64,000 bases of DNA from contig NZ_JRQQ01000002.1 of assembly GCF_001625325.1 (NCBI RefSeq), positions 124,001-188,000 of the forward strand, given 5' to 3'. Under the pieces are notes generated by a model. It saw nothing but the letters and a program-made list of their open reading frames with translations, did not search any database and was not told the origin of the DNA. A program made the position numbers and the translations under genes. Source of the DNA: Croceicoccus estronivorus (lineage in GTDB: Bacteria; Pseudomonadota; Alphaproteobacteria; Sphingomonadales; Sphingomonadaceae). This document shows positions 40,303 to 49,711 of this stretch, one piece after another (position 1 is the stretch's first letter; the number at the start of each line of letters is the position of its first letter).

Positions 40303-41493
40303 TCATCCTCCTTGCATCCCGTCCAGGTCACACGCGGCCAGTCCGTATTCGAGTCCGGCGATCAGATCCTGTTCGGCTTCGAGGCCGATCGACAGGCGCA
40401 GCAGACTGTCATTGATACCGGCGACCGCCCGCGCCTCGTCTCCCATGTCGGCATGTGTCATCGTCGCTGGGTGCGCCACGAGACTTTCGACACCGCCGAG
40501 CGATTCCGCGAGGGTGAAAAATTTCACATGGTCGATGAAACGGCGAACCGCATCGACGCCGCCTGCCAGTTCGAAACTCAGCATGGCGCCGAACCCGTCC
40601 TGCTGGCGCGATGCGATTGCATGCCCCGGATGCGTGGGCAGCCCCGGATAATGGACCTTGCTGACGGCCGGGTGCTGTTCGAGCCATGTCGCGACGGCCA
40701 TGGCATTGCTCTGCTGGACCTGCATGCGCGCGAACAATGTGCGCAGACCGCGCAAGGTCAGCCAGGAATCAAACGGTGCGCCGGCACTGCCGACGACGTT
40801 GGCCCAATGCCGCAGCTCCTGCACTTCCGCCGGATCGGCGGCGATCACTGCACCGCCGATCACATCGGAATGCCCGTTCAGATATTTGGTGGTCGAATGC
40901 ATGACATAATCAGCGCCAAGTGTAATCGGGCGCTGGATCGCCGGAGAAAGGAACGTGTTGTCGACGGCCACCGCCGCCCCTGCTTCCTTTGCCTGCAGAG
41001 AGAGAGCCGCGATATCGACGACGCGCATTAGCGGATTACTGGGTGTCTCGATCAGAACGAGAGCAGGCACTTCTTCCAAAGCGGCGGCGAAGGCAACATC
41101 ATCAGACTGATCGACGAAGCGGACCGAGCAGTGCCCGCGGCTTGCGCGCGCCTTCAAGAGCCGCATCGTGCCGCCATAACAATCATGCGGGGCAAGGATG
41201 AGGTCGTCCGGCCCCAACCGACTGACCAAAAGGTCGAGCGCGGCCATACCACTCGATGTGATGACGGCGCCGGCGCCGCCTTCCAGTTTTGCGAGCGCCT
41301 CTGCCAGAAGATCGCGCGTTGGATTGCCACCGCGGCCGTAGTCATAGAGCCGTGGCTGATCATAGCCCGCGAATTCGTAGGTGCTCGACATATAGAGTGG
41401 TGGCGCGACAGCCCCATAGGCCATGTCTTCCGCGACGCCGAAGGCTGCCGCGACGGTCGCCGGATCGGGCGATAGCTTCCCGCGATCACTCAT
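40303..41493 (-). CDS. metB: Cystathionine gamma-synthase family PLP enzyme
   Basis: A 396-residue Cys/Met-metabolism PLP enzyme. Seen: Ser-Ser-Gly-Met-Ala-Ala near 79-84, Glu-Thr-Pro-Ser-Asn-Pro near 150-155, and the PLP lysine in His-Ser-Thr-Thr-Lys-Tyr-Leu-Asn-Gly-His near 197-206. It makes cystathionine or homocysteine from O-acyl-homoserine. Direct sulfhydrylation is a real alternative to cystathionine synthesis because it sits directly behind sulfite reductase, which makes sulfide; metB versus metZ cannot be settled by eye. It overlaps the cysI stop by 8 bp. Confidence 0.85.
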   Translation of the reverse strand: MSDRGKLSPDPATVAAAFGVAEDMAYGAVAPPLYMSSTYEFAGYDQPRLYDYGRGGNPTRDLLAEALAKLEGGAGAVITSSGMAALDLLVSRLGPDDLILAPHDCYGGTMRLLKARASRGHCSVRFVDQSDDVAFAAALEEVPALVLIETPSNPLMRVVDIAALSLQAKEAGAAVAVDNTFLSPAIQRPITLGADYVMHSTTKYLNGHSDVIGGAVIAADPAEVQELRHWANVVGSAGAPFDSWLTLRGLRTLFARMQVQQSNAMAVATWLEQHPAVSKVHYPGLPTHPGHAIASRQQDGFGAMLSFELAGGVDAVRRFIDHVKFFTLAESLGGVESLVAHPATMTHADMGDEARAVAGINDSLLRLSIGLEAEQDLIAGLEYGLAACDLDGMQGG

Positions 41494-43201
41494 TGAACAG
41501 GCGCCCTTCCGTCACCGCGCGGACAATGCCGGCGCGGATAGTGAAATCCCCGAAATGCTCGCCTGCTTGACGCTCGCGGGCATAGCGGCCGAGTGCATCA
41601 TCCAGGTCTTCGAGAATCGCCGCCTCGCCAGCATTCTCGCGCACCATGCGATTGAGACGCTCGCCATGAAATCCGCCGCCAAGATAGAGATTATACTTGC
41701 CCGGCGCACGGCCCGTCAGCCCGATCTCTGCGATATAGGGCCGCGAGCAACCATTGGGGCAACCGCTCATCCGAAGCGTGATCGGTTCGTCAGCGAGCCC
41801 ATGGCGGGCGAGGATTGCCTCGATCTTCTCAAGCAGCGTCGGCAGGTAGCGTTCGCTCTCGGCCATGGCGAGGCCGCAAGTCGGCAAGGCAACGCAGGCG
41901 ATCGCATTGCGCCGAAACGGAGAGACAGTGTCCGTTTCCAGCCCGTATTCAGCCAGTAGGGCGTCGATGGCGGCGCGGTCCTCGGTCCGAACGCCGGCAA
42001 TGATGACATTCTGGTTGGGCGTCAGGCGGAACGTGCCGCGATGAATACGCGCGATATCGCGGAAGGCATCGAGGAGCTTCAGGTCGAGCCGGCCACTGCG
42101 GATGAAGACCGTGCGGTGATGGCGCCCGTCCGGCGTCGAATTCCAGCCATAGCTGTCGCCGTTCGAGGTGAAGGTGAAAGCGCGCGCGTCCTGGAACGGC
42201 GCGCCCATCCTCTGCTCGATCTCGGCCTTGATCCAGTCGAGTCCCTTGTCGTCGATGGTATATTTGAAACGCGCGCGCTGGCGATCCTTGCGGTCGCCAT
42301 AGTCGCGCTGGACCGCCATCACCGCATCGGCGCAGGCGATGACCTGATCCGCCGGAACGAACCCGATGAGACTGGCGAGGCGCGGATAGGTTTCGGGCGC
42401 CTGATCGGTGCGACCCATGCCGCCGCCGATGACGACATTGAACCCTTCCAGCCCATCCGGCCCGCCAATGGCAATGAAACCCAGGTCCTGCGCATAGACG
42501 TCGATATCGTTGGAGGGCGGCAGCGCGAAGCCGATCTTGAATTTGCGCGGCATATAGGTCCTGCCATAGAAGGGCTCTTCCGGCCCGGACGAAGCCACGC
42601 GCTCGTCGCCATACCAGATTTCGTGGTAGGCGCGCGTCTTGGGGATAACATGGTCGCTGACCTGCTTGGACATCGCCGCCACCTCGGCGTGGAATTGCGA
42701 GCTTTGCGGATCGACCGTGCACATGACGCCGCGGCTGTCGTCGCCGCAGGCAGCGACCGTATCGAGCAGCGTGTCATGCAATCCCTGGATGATCGGCCGC
42801 AGACTGTCTTTCAGCACCCAGTGGAACTGGAAGGTCTGGCGCGTCGTGATGCGCAGGGTCTCGCCGCCATGCGCGCGGGCAAGCTCATCGAGTTTCAGCC
42901 ATTGGGCCGGGCTGCAGACCCCACCCGGCAGGCGCACGCGGATCATGAATTGATAGGCGGGCTCCAGCTTCTGGCGGCGGCGCTCGTCGCGCAGGTCACG
43001 GTCGTCCTGCTGATAGATACCGTGAAACTTCATCAGCTTGACATCGTCGGCGGAGGGCACCGCGCCGGTTATCCGGTCGAGCAGGCCATCAGCGATGCTT
43101 CCGCGCAGATAATCGCTCCGGTCCTTCATGCTTTCGTCGGGCCCGAGCCGGTCGAGAGGTTGGGAGAGGTCGCGGCTGCGGTCGATGGTCTCGGTCGTCA
43201 T
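41486..43201 (-). CDS. cysI: Sulfite reductase haemoprotein subunit
   Basis: A 571-residue sirohaem/[4Fe-4S] reductase. The cluster ligands are two Cys near residues 436 and 442 (Cys-x5-Cys) and two near 479 and 483 (Gly-Cys-Pro-Asn-Gly-Cys), the classic nitrite/sulfite-reductase pattern. The paired flavoprotein gene upstream points to assimilatory sulfite reduction to sulfide rather than nitrite reduction. ATG at 43201 is chosen over an in-frame TTG at 43216. It lies 11 bp after cysJ and overlaps metB downstream. Confidence 0.93.
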   Translation of the reverse strand: MTTETIDRSRDLSQPLDRLGPDESMKDRSDYLRGSIADGLLDRITGAVPSADDVKLMKFHGIYQQDDRDLRDERRRQKLEPAYQFMIRVRLPGGVCSPAQWLKLDELARAHGGETLRITTRQTFQFHWVLKDSLRPIIQGLHDTLLDTVAACGDDSRGVMCTVDPQSSQFHAEVAAMSKQVSDHVIPKTRAYHEIWYGDERVASSGPEEPFYGRTYMPRKFKIGFALPPSNDIDVYAQDLGFIAIGGPDGLEGFNVVIGGGMGRTDQAPETYPRLASLIGFVPADQVIACADAVMAVQRDYGDRKDRQRARFKYTIDDKGLDWIKAEIEQRMGAPFQDARAFTFTSNGDSYGWNSTPDGRHHRTVFIRSGRLDLKLLDAFRDIARIHRGTFRLTPNQNVIIAGVRTEDRAAIDALLAEYGLETDTVSPFRRNAIACVALPTCGLAMAESERYLPTLLEKIEAILARHGLADEPITLRMSGCPNGCSRPYIAEIGLTGRAPGKYNLYLGGGFHGERLNRMVRENAGEAAILEDLDDALGRYARERQAGEHFGDFTIRAGIVRAVTEGRLFNE

Positions 43202-43212
43202 GGGTCGGGCTT

Positions 43213-45009
43213 TCAATATACGTCGCGCTGATAGCGATGGTCGGACTGCAGCGAGCGGACATAGTCCTCCGCTGCCTCCCGTCCGGTGCGGGCTTCGCTC
43301 ACGACAATGTCGATCAGAGCTTCGTGGACATCGGGTGCCAGATTGGTCGCATCGCCGCAGACATAGACGTGGGCGCCCTCCTCTAGCCAGGCGAAGATGT
43401 CGCGGCTTTGCTCCTTCATGCGTTGTTGAACGTAGACCTTGTCATTGCCGTCGCGCGAGAAGGCGACATCCATCCGTCCGAGCGTTCCGTCTTTCAGCCA
43501 GCCCTGCCATTCGGTCTGGTAGAGGAAATCGGTGCGGAAATTGCGTTCACCGAAGAACAGCCAGCTTTGGCCTCCTGCCCCGCGCACTTCCCGCTCCTGC
43601 AGGAAAGCCCGGTATGGCGCGACACCAGTGCCCGCACCGATCATGATGATCGGAGCATCATCGCCCGGCAGGCGGAAATGCGGATTGCTCTGGATATAGA
43701 CCGGCAGCACTGTGTCGGGCTCGGCGCGATCGGCAAGCAGGCCCGTCGCCACGCCGCAACGCGGCTCGCCATGCAGGTCATAACGCACCGGCGCCACGGT
43801 AAGGTGTGCCTCATCGGGGGCGGCGGCAAGACTTGACGCCAGCGAATAAAGACGCGGCTGTAAGGGGCGCAGGGCGGAGACGAAGCCTTGCGGCATCACG
43901 TTCCCGACCGGGAAACGACGGACGATGTCGATGATATGATGCGTATGCAGGAAAACCGAGCGATCGCCGGTACGGTCGTCCTGCAGCAACTGCTTCAGCG
44001 CGTCGGCCTCGCTCAGCAATGCCCAGTAATCGAGAAAGCGCGGCGTGGCAGTGGTGATCTCGAAGCGGTGCGTCAGGGCCTCATCGAGCCTCACTGTCTG
44101 GCCCTTGTGCTCGAACTCGGCATCTGGGTGCAGTGACAGCGTGTCGATCAGGGCCGCAACGACTACCGGATCGTTACTCGCTGCGAGGCCAAGAGCATCT
44201 CCCGGCTCATAGGCCAGCCCCGAGCCTTCGAGCGAGAACTCGATATGGCGGGTCTCCTTGGTCGATCCGCGTCCGACGATGGCGATATTGTCGATGAGAG
44301 GCGCGGGGAATGGATTGCGCTTGTCATGGACTACCGTGGATGCAGCGGGCGAAGACACCGCAACAGCGGGAACCGTTGCCAGTTTCGCTTCCGCGCCAAT
44401 CTGTTCGATGATCGCCCGGGTCCAGGCTTCGGCCGCTTCCTCATAATCGATGTCGCAATCGACGCGGGGCGCCAGCCGTTCGCCACCGAGTTCCTCGAAC
44501 CTGCGGTCGAGCCGCTTGCCGGCCTCGCAGTAAAATTCGTAGGTCGAATCGCCCAAGGCCAGTACGGCAAAGCGCTTGCCCTCAAGCTTTGGCGCCTTGC
44601 GCCCTTCGACAAATTCGAAGAAGCCCGTCGCCGGCTGCGGAGGATCGCCCTCGCCATAGGTGCTGACGATAATCAGCACGTCCTCTTCCTGGGCGAGTTG
44701 CCGCACCTTGTAGTCGGCCATGTCGGAGAGGCTGCAGGAGAGCCCCTTTCCCTTCGCTGCCGTTTCCAGAGCACGCGCCAGTTCGGCGGCGTTGCCGGTT
44801 TCGGTGCCATAAAGGATCGTGAGCTTGCGACCCACGCTCTGCATGGGGGACACGGCCTGCGACGGGGGCGATCGCAGGCCGGCCTCCAGCCCGGTGAAAT
44901 AACCACCGAGCCAGCACGCTTGCGCCGGGTCGAGCGATTGGACGAGCTCTTCGACCAATCGCCATTGTTCAGGGGTCAGGGCGACCCCCGACACGTCTCT
45001 CGCCGTCAT
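43213..45009 (-). CDS. cysJ: Sulfite reductase flavoprotein subunit
   Basis: A 598-residue diflavin reductase. Seen: an N-terminal flavodoxin domain with Tyr-Gly-Thr-Glu-Thr-Gly-Asn near 65-71 for FMN, and a C-terminal FNR-like half with Arg-Leu-Tyr-Ser-Leu-Ala-Ser near 385-391 for FAD and a Gly-Ala-Gly-Thr-Gly-Val-Ala-Pro-Tyr-Arg motif near 455-464 for NADPH. It ends in an aromatic Tyr as in CysJ. It passes electrons from NADPH to CysI. First gene of the leftward cysJ-cysI-metB operon; ATG at 45009 is preferred to an extension from 45045. Confidence 0.93.
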   Translation of the reverse strand: MTARDVSGVALTPEQWRLVEELVQSLDPAQACWLGGYFTGLEAGLRSPPSQAVSPMQSVGRKLTILYGTETGNAAELARALETAAKGKGLSCSLSDMADYKVRQLAQEEDVLIIVSTYGEGDPPQPATGFFEFVEGRKAPKLEGKRFAVLALGDSTYEFYCEAGKRLDRRFEELGGERLAPRVDCDIDYEEAAEAWTRAIIEQIGAEAKLATVPAVAVSSPAASTVVHDKRNPFPAPLIDNIAIVGRGSTKETRHIEFSLEGSGLAYEPGDALGLAASNDPVVVAALIDTLSLHPDAEFEHKGQTVRLDEALTHRFEITTATPRFLDYWALLSEADALKQLLQDDRTGDRSVFLHTHHIIDIVRRFPVGNVMPQGFVSALRPLQPRLYSLASSLAAAPDEAHLTVAPVRYDLHGEPRCGVATGLLADRAEPDTVLPVYIQSNPHFRLPGDDAPIIMIGAGTGVAPYRAFLQEREVRGAGGQSWLFFGERNFRTDFLYQTEWQGWLKDGTLGRMDVAFSRDGNDKVYVQQRMKEQSRDIFAWLEEGAHVYVCGDATNLAPDVHEALIDIVVSEARTGREAAEDYVRSLQSDHRYQRDVY

Positions 45010-45196
45010 TCCTGTCTGTCCTCGACGATTGCGCACTCGTCGCAACGCGGCGGCTCGAGCGATAAATATCCTCGAAGGGCGCGGTCAGAGGCGATTCACT
45101 TCAATGGCGCAATTGTCCCGCAAGACATGCCATAAGACAAACGAATGTTATTGGACATTTAATGCAATATAATTGCTGTTATTCGTCTATCGGCAT

Positions 45197-45613
45197 TCAT
45201 TCGTCGAGATGATGAAGTATGTCGCTGAGCAGAGGGCGTATTCGCCGGATTTCCTCGCGATGCGCCATCGAAAGTGCCGCCAGCAGATCATGGGCCCTTG
45301 GTGTAAGCTGCAGCAAGGCGCGCCGCCGATCGTCCTCGGCTATGTGACGCGTTACCAGCTCCATTGACTCCAGACGGTCGATCAACCCGGTAACGCTATG
45401 CGGCTTGAGCACCAGCCGCTCGGCCACATAACCGATCGTCGGCTGATCCACCTCGCTTCCCCGGATTGCCAGCAGGGCCTGGTGTTGCTGCGGCGTCAGC
45501 CCAACATCGGCCGCGCGCGCCTCGCTGAAGCCGAGAAATTCCCGAATCGCATGCCGAAACGAGGCCAGTGCGGCGTAGTCGGCATCAGTGAGCGGCGCGC
45601 CCTTCGCGGTCAT
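45197..45613 (-). CDS. MarR-family regulator
   Basis: A 138-residue MarR-type winged-helix regulator. The DNA-binding region covers about residues 40-110 (Tyr-Val-Ala-Glu-Arg-Leu, Val-Thr-Gly-Leu-Ile-Asp-Arg-Leu-Glu, then a wing with Asp-Asp-Arg-Arg). ATG at 45613 (Met-Thr-Ala-Lys) is used; an extension from 45679 would enter the shared promoter. It is divergent from the ClC gene 75 bp away, and a 17-bp dyad between them is its likely site. No Cys in a position that would suggest thiol sensing. Confidence 0.88.
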   Translation of the reverse strand: MTAKGAPLTDADYAALASFRHAIREFLGFSEARAADVGLTPQQHQALLAIRGSEVDQPTIGYVAERLVLKPHSVTGLIDRLESMELVTRHIAEDDRRRALLQLTPRAHDLLAALSMAHREEIRRIRPLLSDILHHLDE

Positions 45614-45633
45614 TGCATCGTCCCGATTGAAAA

Positions 45634-45650
45634 ATATCGTAATGCGATAT
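45634..45650. promoter_or_regulatory. Candidate MarR operator
   Basis: A perfect dyad ATATCG-TAATG-CGATAT in the 75-bp gap between the MarR and ClC genes, 20 bp before the MarR start. Size (17 bp) and position suit a MarR dimer controlling both genes. A second small dyad, TTCGAA-C-TTCGAA at 45661-45673, overlaps the ClC leader. Confidence 0.6.
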
Positions 45651-45688
45651 AACTGTCTCCTTCGAACTTCGAAAGGCAAGAATTTTCA

Positions 45689-47506
45689 ATGTCGCTTACG
45701 CCACCCCGCGCTGTCGAAACGCACCAGTTAGGAGATCATAGTGTCGATCTTCGCATGCCGCTCCTGGCACTCATGGCGCTTGCCGTCGGCACGGGCGGCG
45801 CGCTGGGCGCCTGGATATTGCTCAAGCTAATCGCCGTCGCCACGAACCTCTTCTGGTTCGGCCGATTGTCCGTCGATCATACCGTCATCACCGATGCCTC
45901 GGTTGGATTGATGGTCATCGCCATACCCGTGATCGGCAGTCTTATCGTCGGCCTGATGGCCCGGTTCGGGTCGGACAAGATCCGCGGACATGGGATTCCA
46001 GAGGCGATCGAGACCATCCTGTTCGGCGAAAGCCGGCTGTCGCTGAAGGTTGCCCTCTTGAAGCCGCTATCGTCCGCGATCTCGATCGGCAGCGGCGGCC
46101 CATTCGGCGCGGAGGGGCCGATCATCATGACCGGCGGCGCCCTGGGATCGCTGTTCGCGCAATGCTTCCACCTCAGTGCCGCGGAGCGCAAGACGCTGCT
46201 GGTCGCCGGCGCCGCGGCCGGCATGACGGCCATCTTCGGGACACCGCTCGCGGCCATTCTGCTTGCGGTCGAGGTACTGCTGTTCGAATGGAAGCCGCGC
46301 AGCTTTGTGCCGGTTGTCGTGGCGACAATAGTGTCCTTCGCCTGGCGGCCGTATCTCATCGGGTCGGGACCGATGTTTCCCATGACCGCCGCCGTGCCCG
46401 GTACGGGCTGGCCCTTGCTGGCGTCAGCGGGAATCGGGCTTCTGGCGGGTCTGGAGGCGCTCCTCCTGTCCACTTCGCTCTACCGGATCGAGGATCTCTT
46501 CCACAAACTGCCGGTTCACTGGATGTGGTGGCCGGCGATCGGCGCGGTCGTCGTAGGCCTTGGCGGACTGATCGACGCTCATGTGCTCGGTGCCGGTTAT
46601 GCCAGCATCGATGCGTTGCTGGGCGGTTCGCTGACGCTCAGGGTCGTCGGCGCGCTGTTGCTTGTGAAAGCGGTCGTATGGTTGGTTGCACTCGGGTCGG
46701 GAACATCGGGCGGCGTGTTGGCGCCGCTCCTCATTCTTGGTGGCGCGACCGGTTACCTAGCCGGGTCGTTTCTGCCCGGCGATGCCGGATTCTGGGCGAT
46801 GATCGGCATGGCTGGTATCATGAGCGGCGCGATGCGTGCGCCGATGACGGGCGCGGTCTTCGCTGCCGAGCTGACCGGTCATTTCGATGCTCTGCCCAGC
46901 ACCATAATGGCCGCTGGAACAGCATATGCCGTCAGCGTGCTCCTGATGCGACGCTCGATCCTCACCGAGAAGATCGCCCGTCGTGGCCGGCACATCTTGC
47001 AGGAATATACCGTCGATCCTCTCGATTTGTTGCAGGCGGGACAGTTGATGACAGCAGCACCGCAGACTCTTCCTTCCACTATGACGGTCTCGGACGCGCT
47101 CGATTTTTACACCGCGGACGCCCGTCATCGCAGCTATCCCGTCGTCGATCATGAAGGGCGACTGGTTGGTCTCGTGTCGCGTGCGGATGCCCTTCGTTGG
47201 CAAGCGGATCACAGTCCAAGTCGACTCACACTTGGCGAAGCCATCTCGGACGTGGAGCAACCTGTTGCCTATCCCGACACGCCGGGCGGCGTTGTTGCCG
47301 ATCTGATTATCGAAACAGGTATCGGGCGTATTCCGATCATTGAGCGGGAAAACCACAAGGTGATCGGCATTCTCTCGCGCCAGGATCTGCTCAAAGCCCG
47401 AAGCGCGAACCGCATCGCGGAAACGGGGCGGAGCCGTCATGTCGGACGTCGCGCCGTCAGGATCGCTGACCGCAATGAAGCAGGAACATCGGCAGGGCCG
47501 GGGTGA
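45689..47506 (+). CDS. ClC-type chloride channel/antiporter with CBS domains
   Basis: A 605-residue ClC protein. Seen: Gly-His-Gly-Ile-Pro-Glu near 101-106, Gly-Ser-Gly-Gly-Pro-Phe-Gly-Ala-Glu-Gly-Pro-Ile near 134-145 (selectivity filter region) and Gly-Thr-Pro-Leu-Ala-Ala near 186; about ten to twelve membrane helices to residue 430, then two cytoplasmic CBS domains (about 445-565) with Ser-Tyr-Pro-Val-Val-Asp and Arg-Ile-Pro-Ile-Ile-Glu. It moves chloride, possibly in exchange for protons, with CBS control by nucleotides. Divergent from the MarR regulator. Confidence 0.9.
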   Translation: MSLTPPRAVETHQLGDHSVDLRMPLLALMALAVGTGGALGAWILLKLIAVATNLFWFGRLSVDHTVITDASVGLMVIAIPVIGSLIVGLMARFGSDKIRGHGIPEAIETILFGESRLSLKVALLKPLSSAISIGSGGPFGAEGPIIMTGGALGSLFAQCFHLSAAERKTLLVAGAAAGMTAIFGTPLAAILLAVEVLLFEWKPRSFVPVVVATIVSFAWRPYLIGSGPMFPMTAAVPGTGWPLLASAGIGLLAGLEALLLSTSLYRIEDLFHKLPVHWMWWPAIGAVVVGLGGLIDAHVLGAGYASIDALLGGSLTLRVVGALLLVKAVVWLVALGSGTSGGVLAPLLILGGATGYLAGSFLPGDAGFWAMIGMAGIMSGAMRAPMTGAVFAAELTGHFDALPSTIMAAGTAYAVSVLLMRRSILTEKIARRGRHILQEYTVDPLDLLQAGQLMTAAPQTLPSTMTVSDALDFYTADARHRSYPVVDHEGRLVGLVSRADALRWQADHSPSRLTLGEAISDVEQPVAYPDTPGGVVADLIIETGIGRIPIIERENHKVIGILSRQDLLKARSANRIAETGRSRHVGRRAVRIADRNEAGTSAGPG

Positions 47507-47587
47507 CTGGTGACTGCCTACCCCTTGTCTGACGTTTTCGCCGCCCTTCGGACAAGATCAATCACAAGCGACTGCGATAGCAAAATC

Positions 47588-48205
47588 TCAGTGCCCCCGG
47601 TGTGAAGGCAATGTCAGTTGCCAGCGGATCGCCGCCCCCCGCAATACAAAGCCTGCGAGGAACCCGGCAGCCGATGGCCACGGTGCGGGCATGTTCATCG
47701 TTGTCAGAAGGACGAACAGGAATGCTGCGATAAGCGCCGCGGTTACGTATATCTCCCTGCGCATCAATACCGAAGGAACGCCTGCTGTTATATCACGGAT
47801 GATGCCGCCTAGACACGCGGTAGTGACCCCCGCGGCGATTGCTGGAACCGGCGAAAAACCCGCCTCAAGCGTCTTTCCGGCCCCATAGACAGAGAATGCA
47901 GCCAACCCCGCCGCGTCGAGCCATTCAAGTGCCCGCTCCGACCACCATCGCAACGGGATGGCCCACACGACGACCGCGACGATACAGCACAGGACGACGG
48001 GTCTCGGGTCCACCATCCAGAAAACGGGTGCATCGATCAGCAGGTCCCGCAATGTCCCGCCGCCAGCAGCCGTGATGAGGGCAAAAAAGCAGGCACCAAT
48101 AAAATCCAGACGCTGGCGCGCGGCCGCGAGCGCTCCCGAAGCGGCAAAAACAGAAATGCCGGCCAGGTTCAGCCACACAAACAGACTTTCGATCGGCAAA
48201 TTCAT
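47588..48205 (-). CDS. TRIC/YadS-type cation channel protein (UPF0126)
   Basis: A 205-residue inner-membrane protein with seven predicted helices and an internal duplication, as in the TRIC/UPF0126 family. Each half carries the motif Gly-Gly-x-Ile/Leu-Arg-Asp (near 48-53 and 131-136), the family hallmark. Bacterial members conduct monovalent cations or have been linked to glycine. It is the third gene in a leftward set after the LysR and DUF6306 genes, with a 43-bp gap to the latter. Confidence 0.85.
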   Translation of the reverse strand: MNLPIESLFVWLNLAGISVFAASGALAAARQRLDFIGACFFALITAAGGGTLRDLLIDAPVFWMVDPRPVVLCCIVAVVVWAIPLRWWSERALEWLDAAGLAAFSVYGAGKTLEAGFSPVPAIAAGVTTACLGGIIRDITAGVPSVLMRREIYVTAALIAAFLFVLLTTMNMPAPWPSAAGFLAGFVLRGAAIRWQLTLPSHRGH

Positions 48206-48248
48206 GATATGTACTCAAGTTGGAACCGAACTTGCGCCTAGCGGGCCA

Positions 48249-48740
48249 TTATTGCTCCATCTTGCGGCGTTCCAGAAATGTTTCCGCCTTGATGATATTC
48301 TCCCGGTGCCTGTCCGCCATCTCCTTGAGTTCCGCGTGAAGAGCATCGTCGCGAATGCGCAGTATGAGCTTTTCAAGTTTGTTAATCACCCAGAGCTGAC
48401 CGCGATTAAGAAATGCAAGTCGCTCGAGCGGTTCGGCAATGGCCATGGCTTTGCTGCGGAAGGCGCCGGTCTTGCGTGAAGGTGCGCCACCAAGACGCCT
48501 GATCTGCCTCGTGAGCATGGCGCACCAATGCGCCTCGTCCTTGCGCACGTGCCGCATCAATTCCGTGTAGCCTACCGGATCCTTCGCCTTGCTGCTGTCC
48601 AGCGCGACACGTGCGCCCGCGCGCTCGGCTTCGAGCAGTTCGTTGAGTGCCGCCAGGATCTCGTCGCGGTCGGCATAACCCATATAGGCATCGGAGGCTT
48701 CCGAGGCGTAGCAGACCGGAGAAGAAGGCTTGTTCGTCAT
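48249..48740 (-). CDS. DUF6306 ferritin-like protein
   Basis: A 163-residue helical protein with a ferritin-like pattern: a helix with Leu-Glu-Ala-Glu-Arg-Ala-Gly-Ala near 36-43, an Asp-Glu-Ala-His-Trp near 70-74 and a C-terminal helix with His near 145. This layout fits the DUF6306 group. Metal or peroxide handling is an inference from the Glu and His pattern. Its ATG overlaps the LysR stop (ATGA), so it is coupled to that regulator. Confidence 0.72.
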   Translation of the reverse strand: MTNKPSSPVCYASEASDAYMGYADRDEILAALNELLEAERAGARVALDSSKAKDPVGYTELMRHVRKDEAHWCAMLTRQIRRLGGAPSRKTGAFRSKAMAIAEPLERLAFLNRGQLWVINKLEKLILRIRDDALHAELKEMADRHRENIIKAETFLERRKMEQ

Positions 48741-49585
48741 ACCGCAATTTTCGCTGCATCATGAAGGCCAGCCCGAACGCGGTCCATGACGCCTGGATCC
48801 GCTTTCGTGGAATGCACGACATAGGCGGAGTAGGAGAATTCGGGGCTTCCGGAAACCAGAGTCAGCCGTCCTTCTTCAAGATAGCTGCGAATGAAACCTT
48901 TGCGGAAATAGCCGCTGCCACCGGTCGCCAGGATGTATTCCAGAGCCAACGGACCATAGCTGATCGAAAGCACGGAATTGGGCTGATCAGGAAAGGCCGC
49001 GTGATAGTTGGCGGCGAACTCGTCCCCCCAATCGATCTCGACATGATCTTGCGGCTTCAGTTCGGTTGTCGTCGGCGTTGTCCTGGCTAACACCAGTTTT
49101 TCTTCGAACAACAGTTCGGCTATGACGCCGGGCCGGCTCGGAGCCGCATAGATGATCGCAAGATCGAGAGAGCCATCCTGCACTTGACCCATCAGACGCT
49201 CTGATGTGTCGATCTGCGTGCGAATCGCAATCTCGGGGCATTCGCGTCGCATCCACAAGAGCCAGTGCCGCAAAAGGGGATTCCACAAGCTGAGCTCGGC
49301 GCCCACCGATACCACGGTCTCGCGGCCGGGCGGCAAGGCAACAGCGCGCTGCGCCCGCGCCCAGACCTGAACTAGCGTGGTGGCGAAGCGCTGGAACTGC
49401 TCACCGGCTGGGGTCAGCTTGGCGCCTGCCTTGTTGCGAATGAAAACAGGCCCATCGAGTTGATCTTCGAGAACACGGATACGCGCGCTGACGGCCGTCT
49501 GGGTGAGATTGAGATTGGCGGCAGCCCCGACGAAGCTGCCGGTCTTCACTACCTCCAGGAACGTGCGGGCAATCGCGATATCCAC
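48737..49585 (-). CDS. LysR-family transcriptional regulator
   Basis: A 282-residue LysR-type regulator. The N-terminal HTH spans residues 1-60 (Phe-Leu-Glu-Val-Val-Lys-Thr-Gly-Ser-Phe, Leu-Thr-Gln-Thr-Ala-Val-Ser-Ala-Arg-Ile) and the rest is the substrate-binding fold. It heads the LysR-DUF6306-TRIC operon and is divergent from the small membrane gene at 49712. A 15-bp dyad with the T-N11-A signature lies just upstream. Effector unknown. Confidence 0.9.
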   Translation of the reverse strand: MDIAIARTFLEVVKTGSFVGAAANLNLTQTAVSARIRVLEDQLDGPVFIRNKAGAKLTPAGEQFQRFATTLVQVWARAQRAVALPPGRETVVSVGAELSLWNPLLRHWLLWMRRECPEIAIRTQIDTSERLMGQVQDGSLDLAIIYAAPSRPGVIAELLFEEKLVLARTTPTTTELKPQDHVEIDWGDEFAANYHAAFPDQPNSVLSISYGPLALEYILATGGSGYFRKGFIRSYLEEGRLTLVSGSPEFSYSAYVVHSTKADPGVMDRVRAGLHDAAKIAV

Positions 49586-49618
49586 GCACCATAATCCTTC
49601 ATATCAATGTTCAATAAT

Positions 49619-49633
49619 ATTCGTTTGCCGAAT
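49619..49633. promoter_or_regulatory. Candidate LysR-type box
   Basis: ATTCG-TTTGC-CGAAT, a perfect 5-5-5 dyad containing T-N11-A, located 34 bp upstream of the LysR gene and 79 bp upstream of the divergent gene at 49712. Fits an autoregulatory LTTR site. Confidence 0.5.
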
Positions 49634-49711
49634 GAATAGTAGCCGGACGAAGATGCGCAGACAAGGAGGCAGCGATCATGCTGATACGCTCGTCATGACG
49701 CGGATATATTC

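Noticed and set aside
42041-43231. Open frame of 396 codons on the plus strand
   Set aside because: Antisense to cysI, whose cluster-ligand cysteines are clear.
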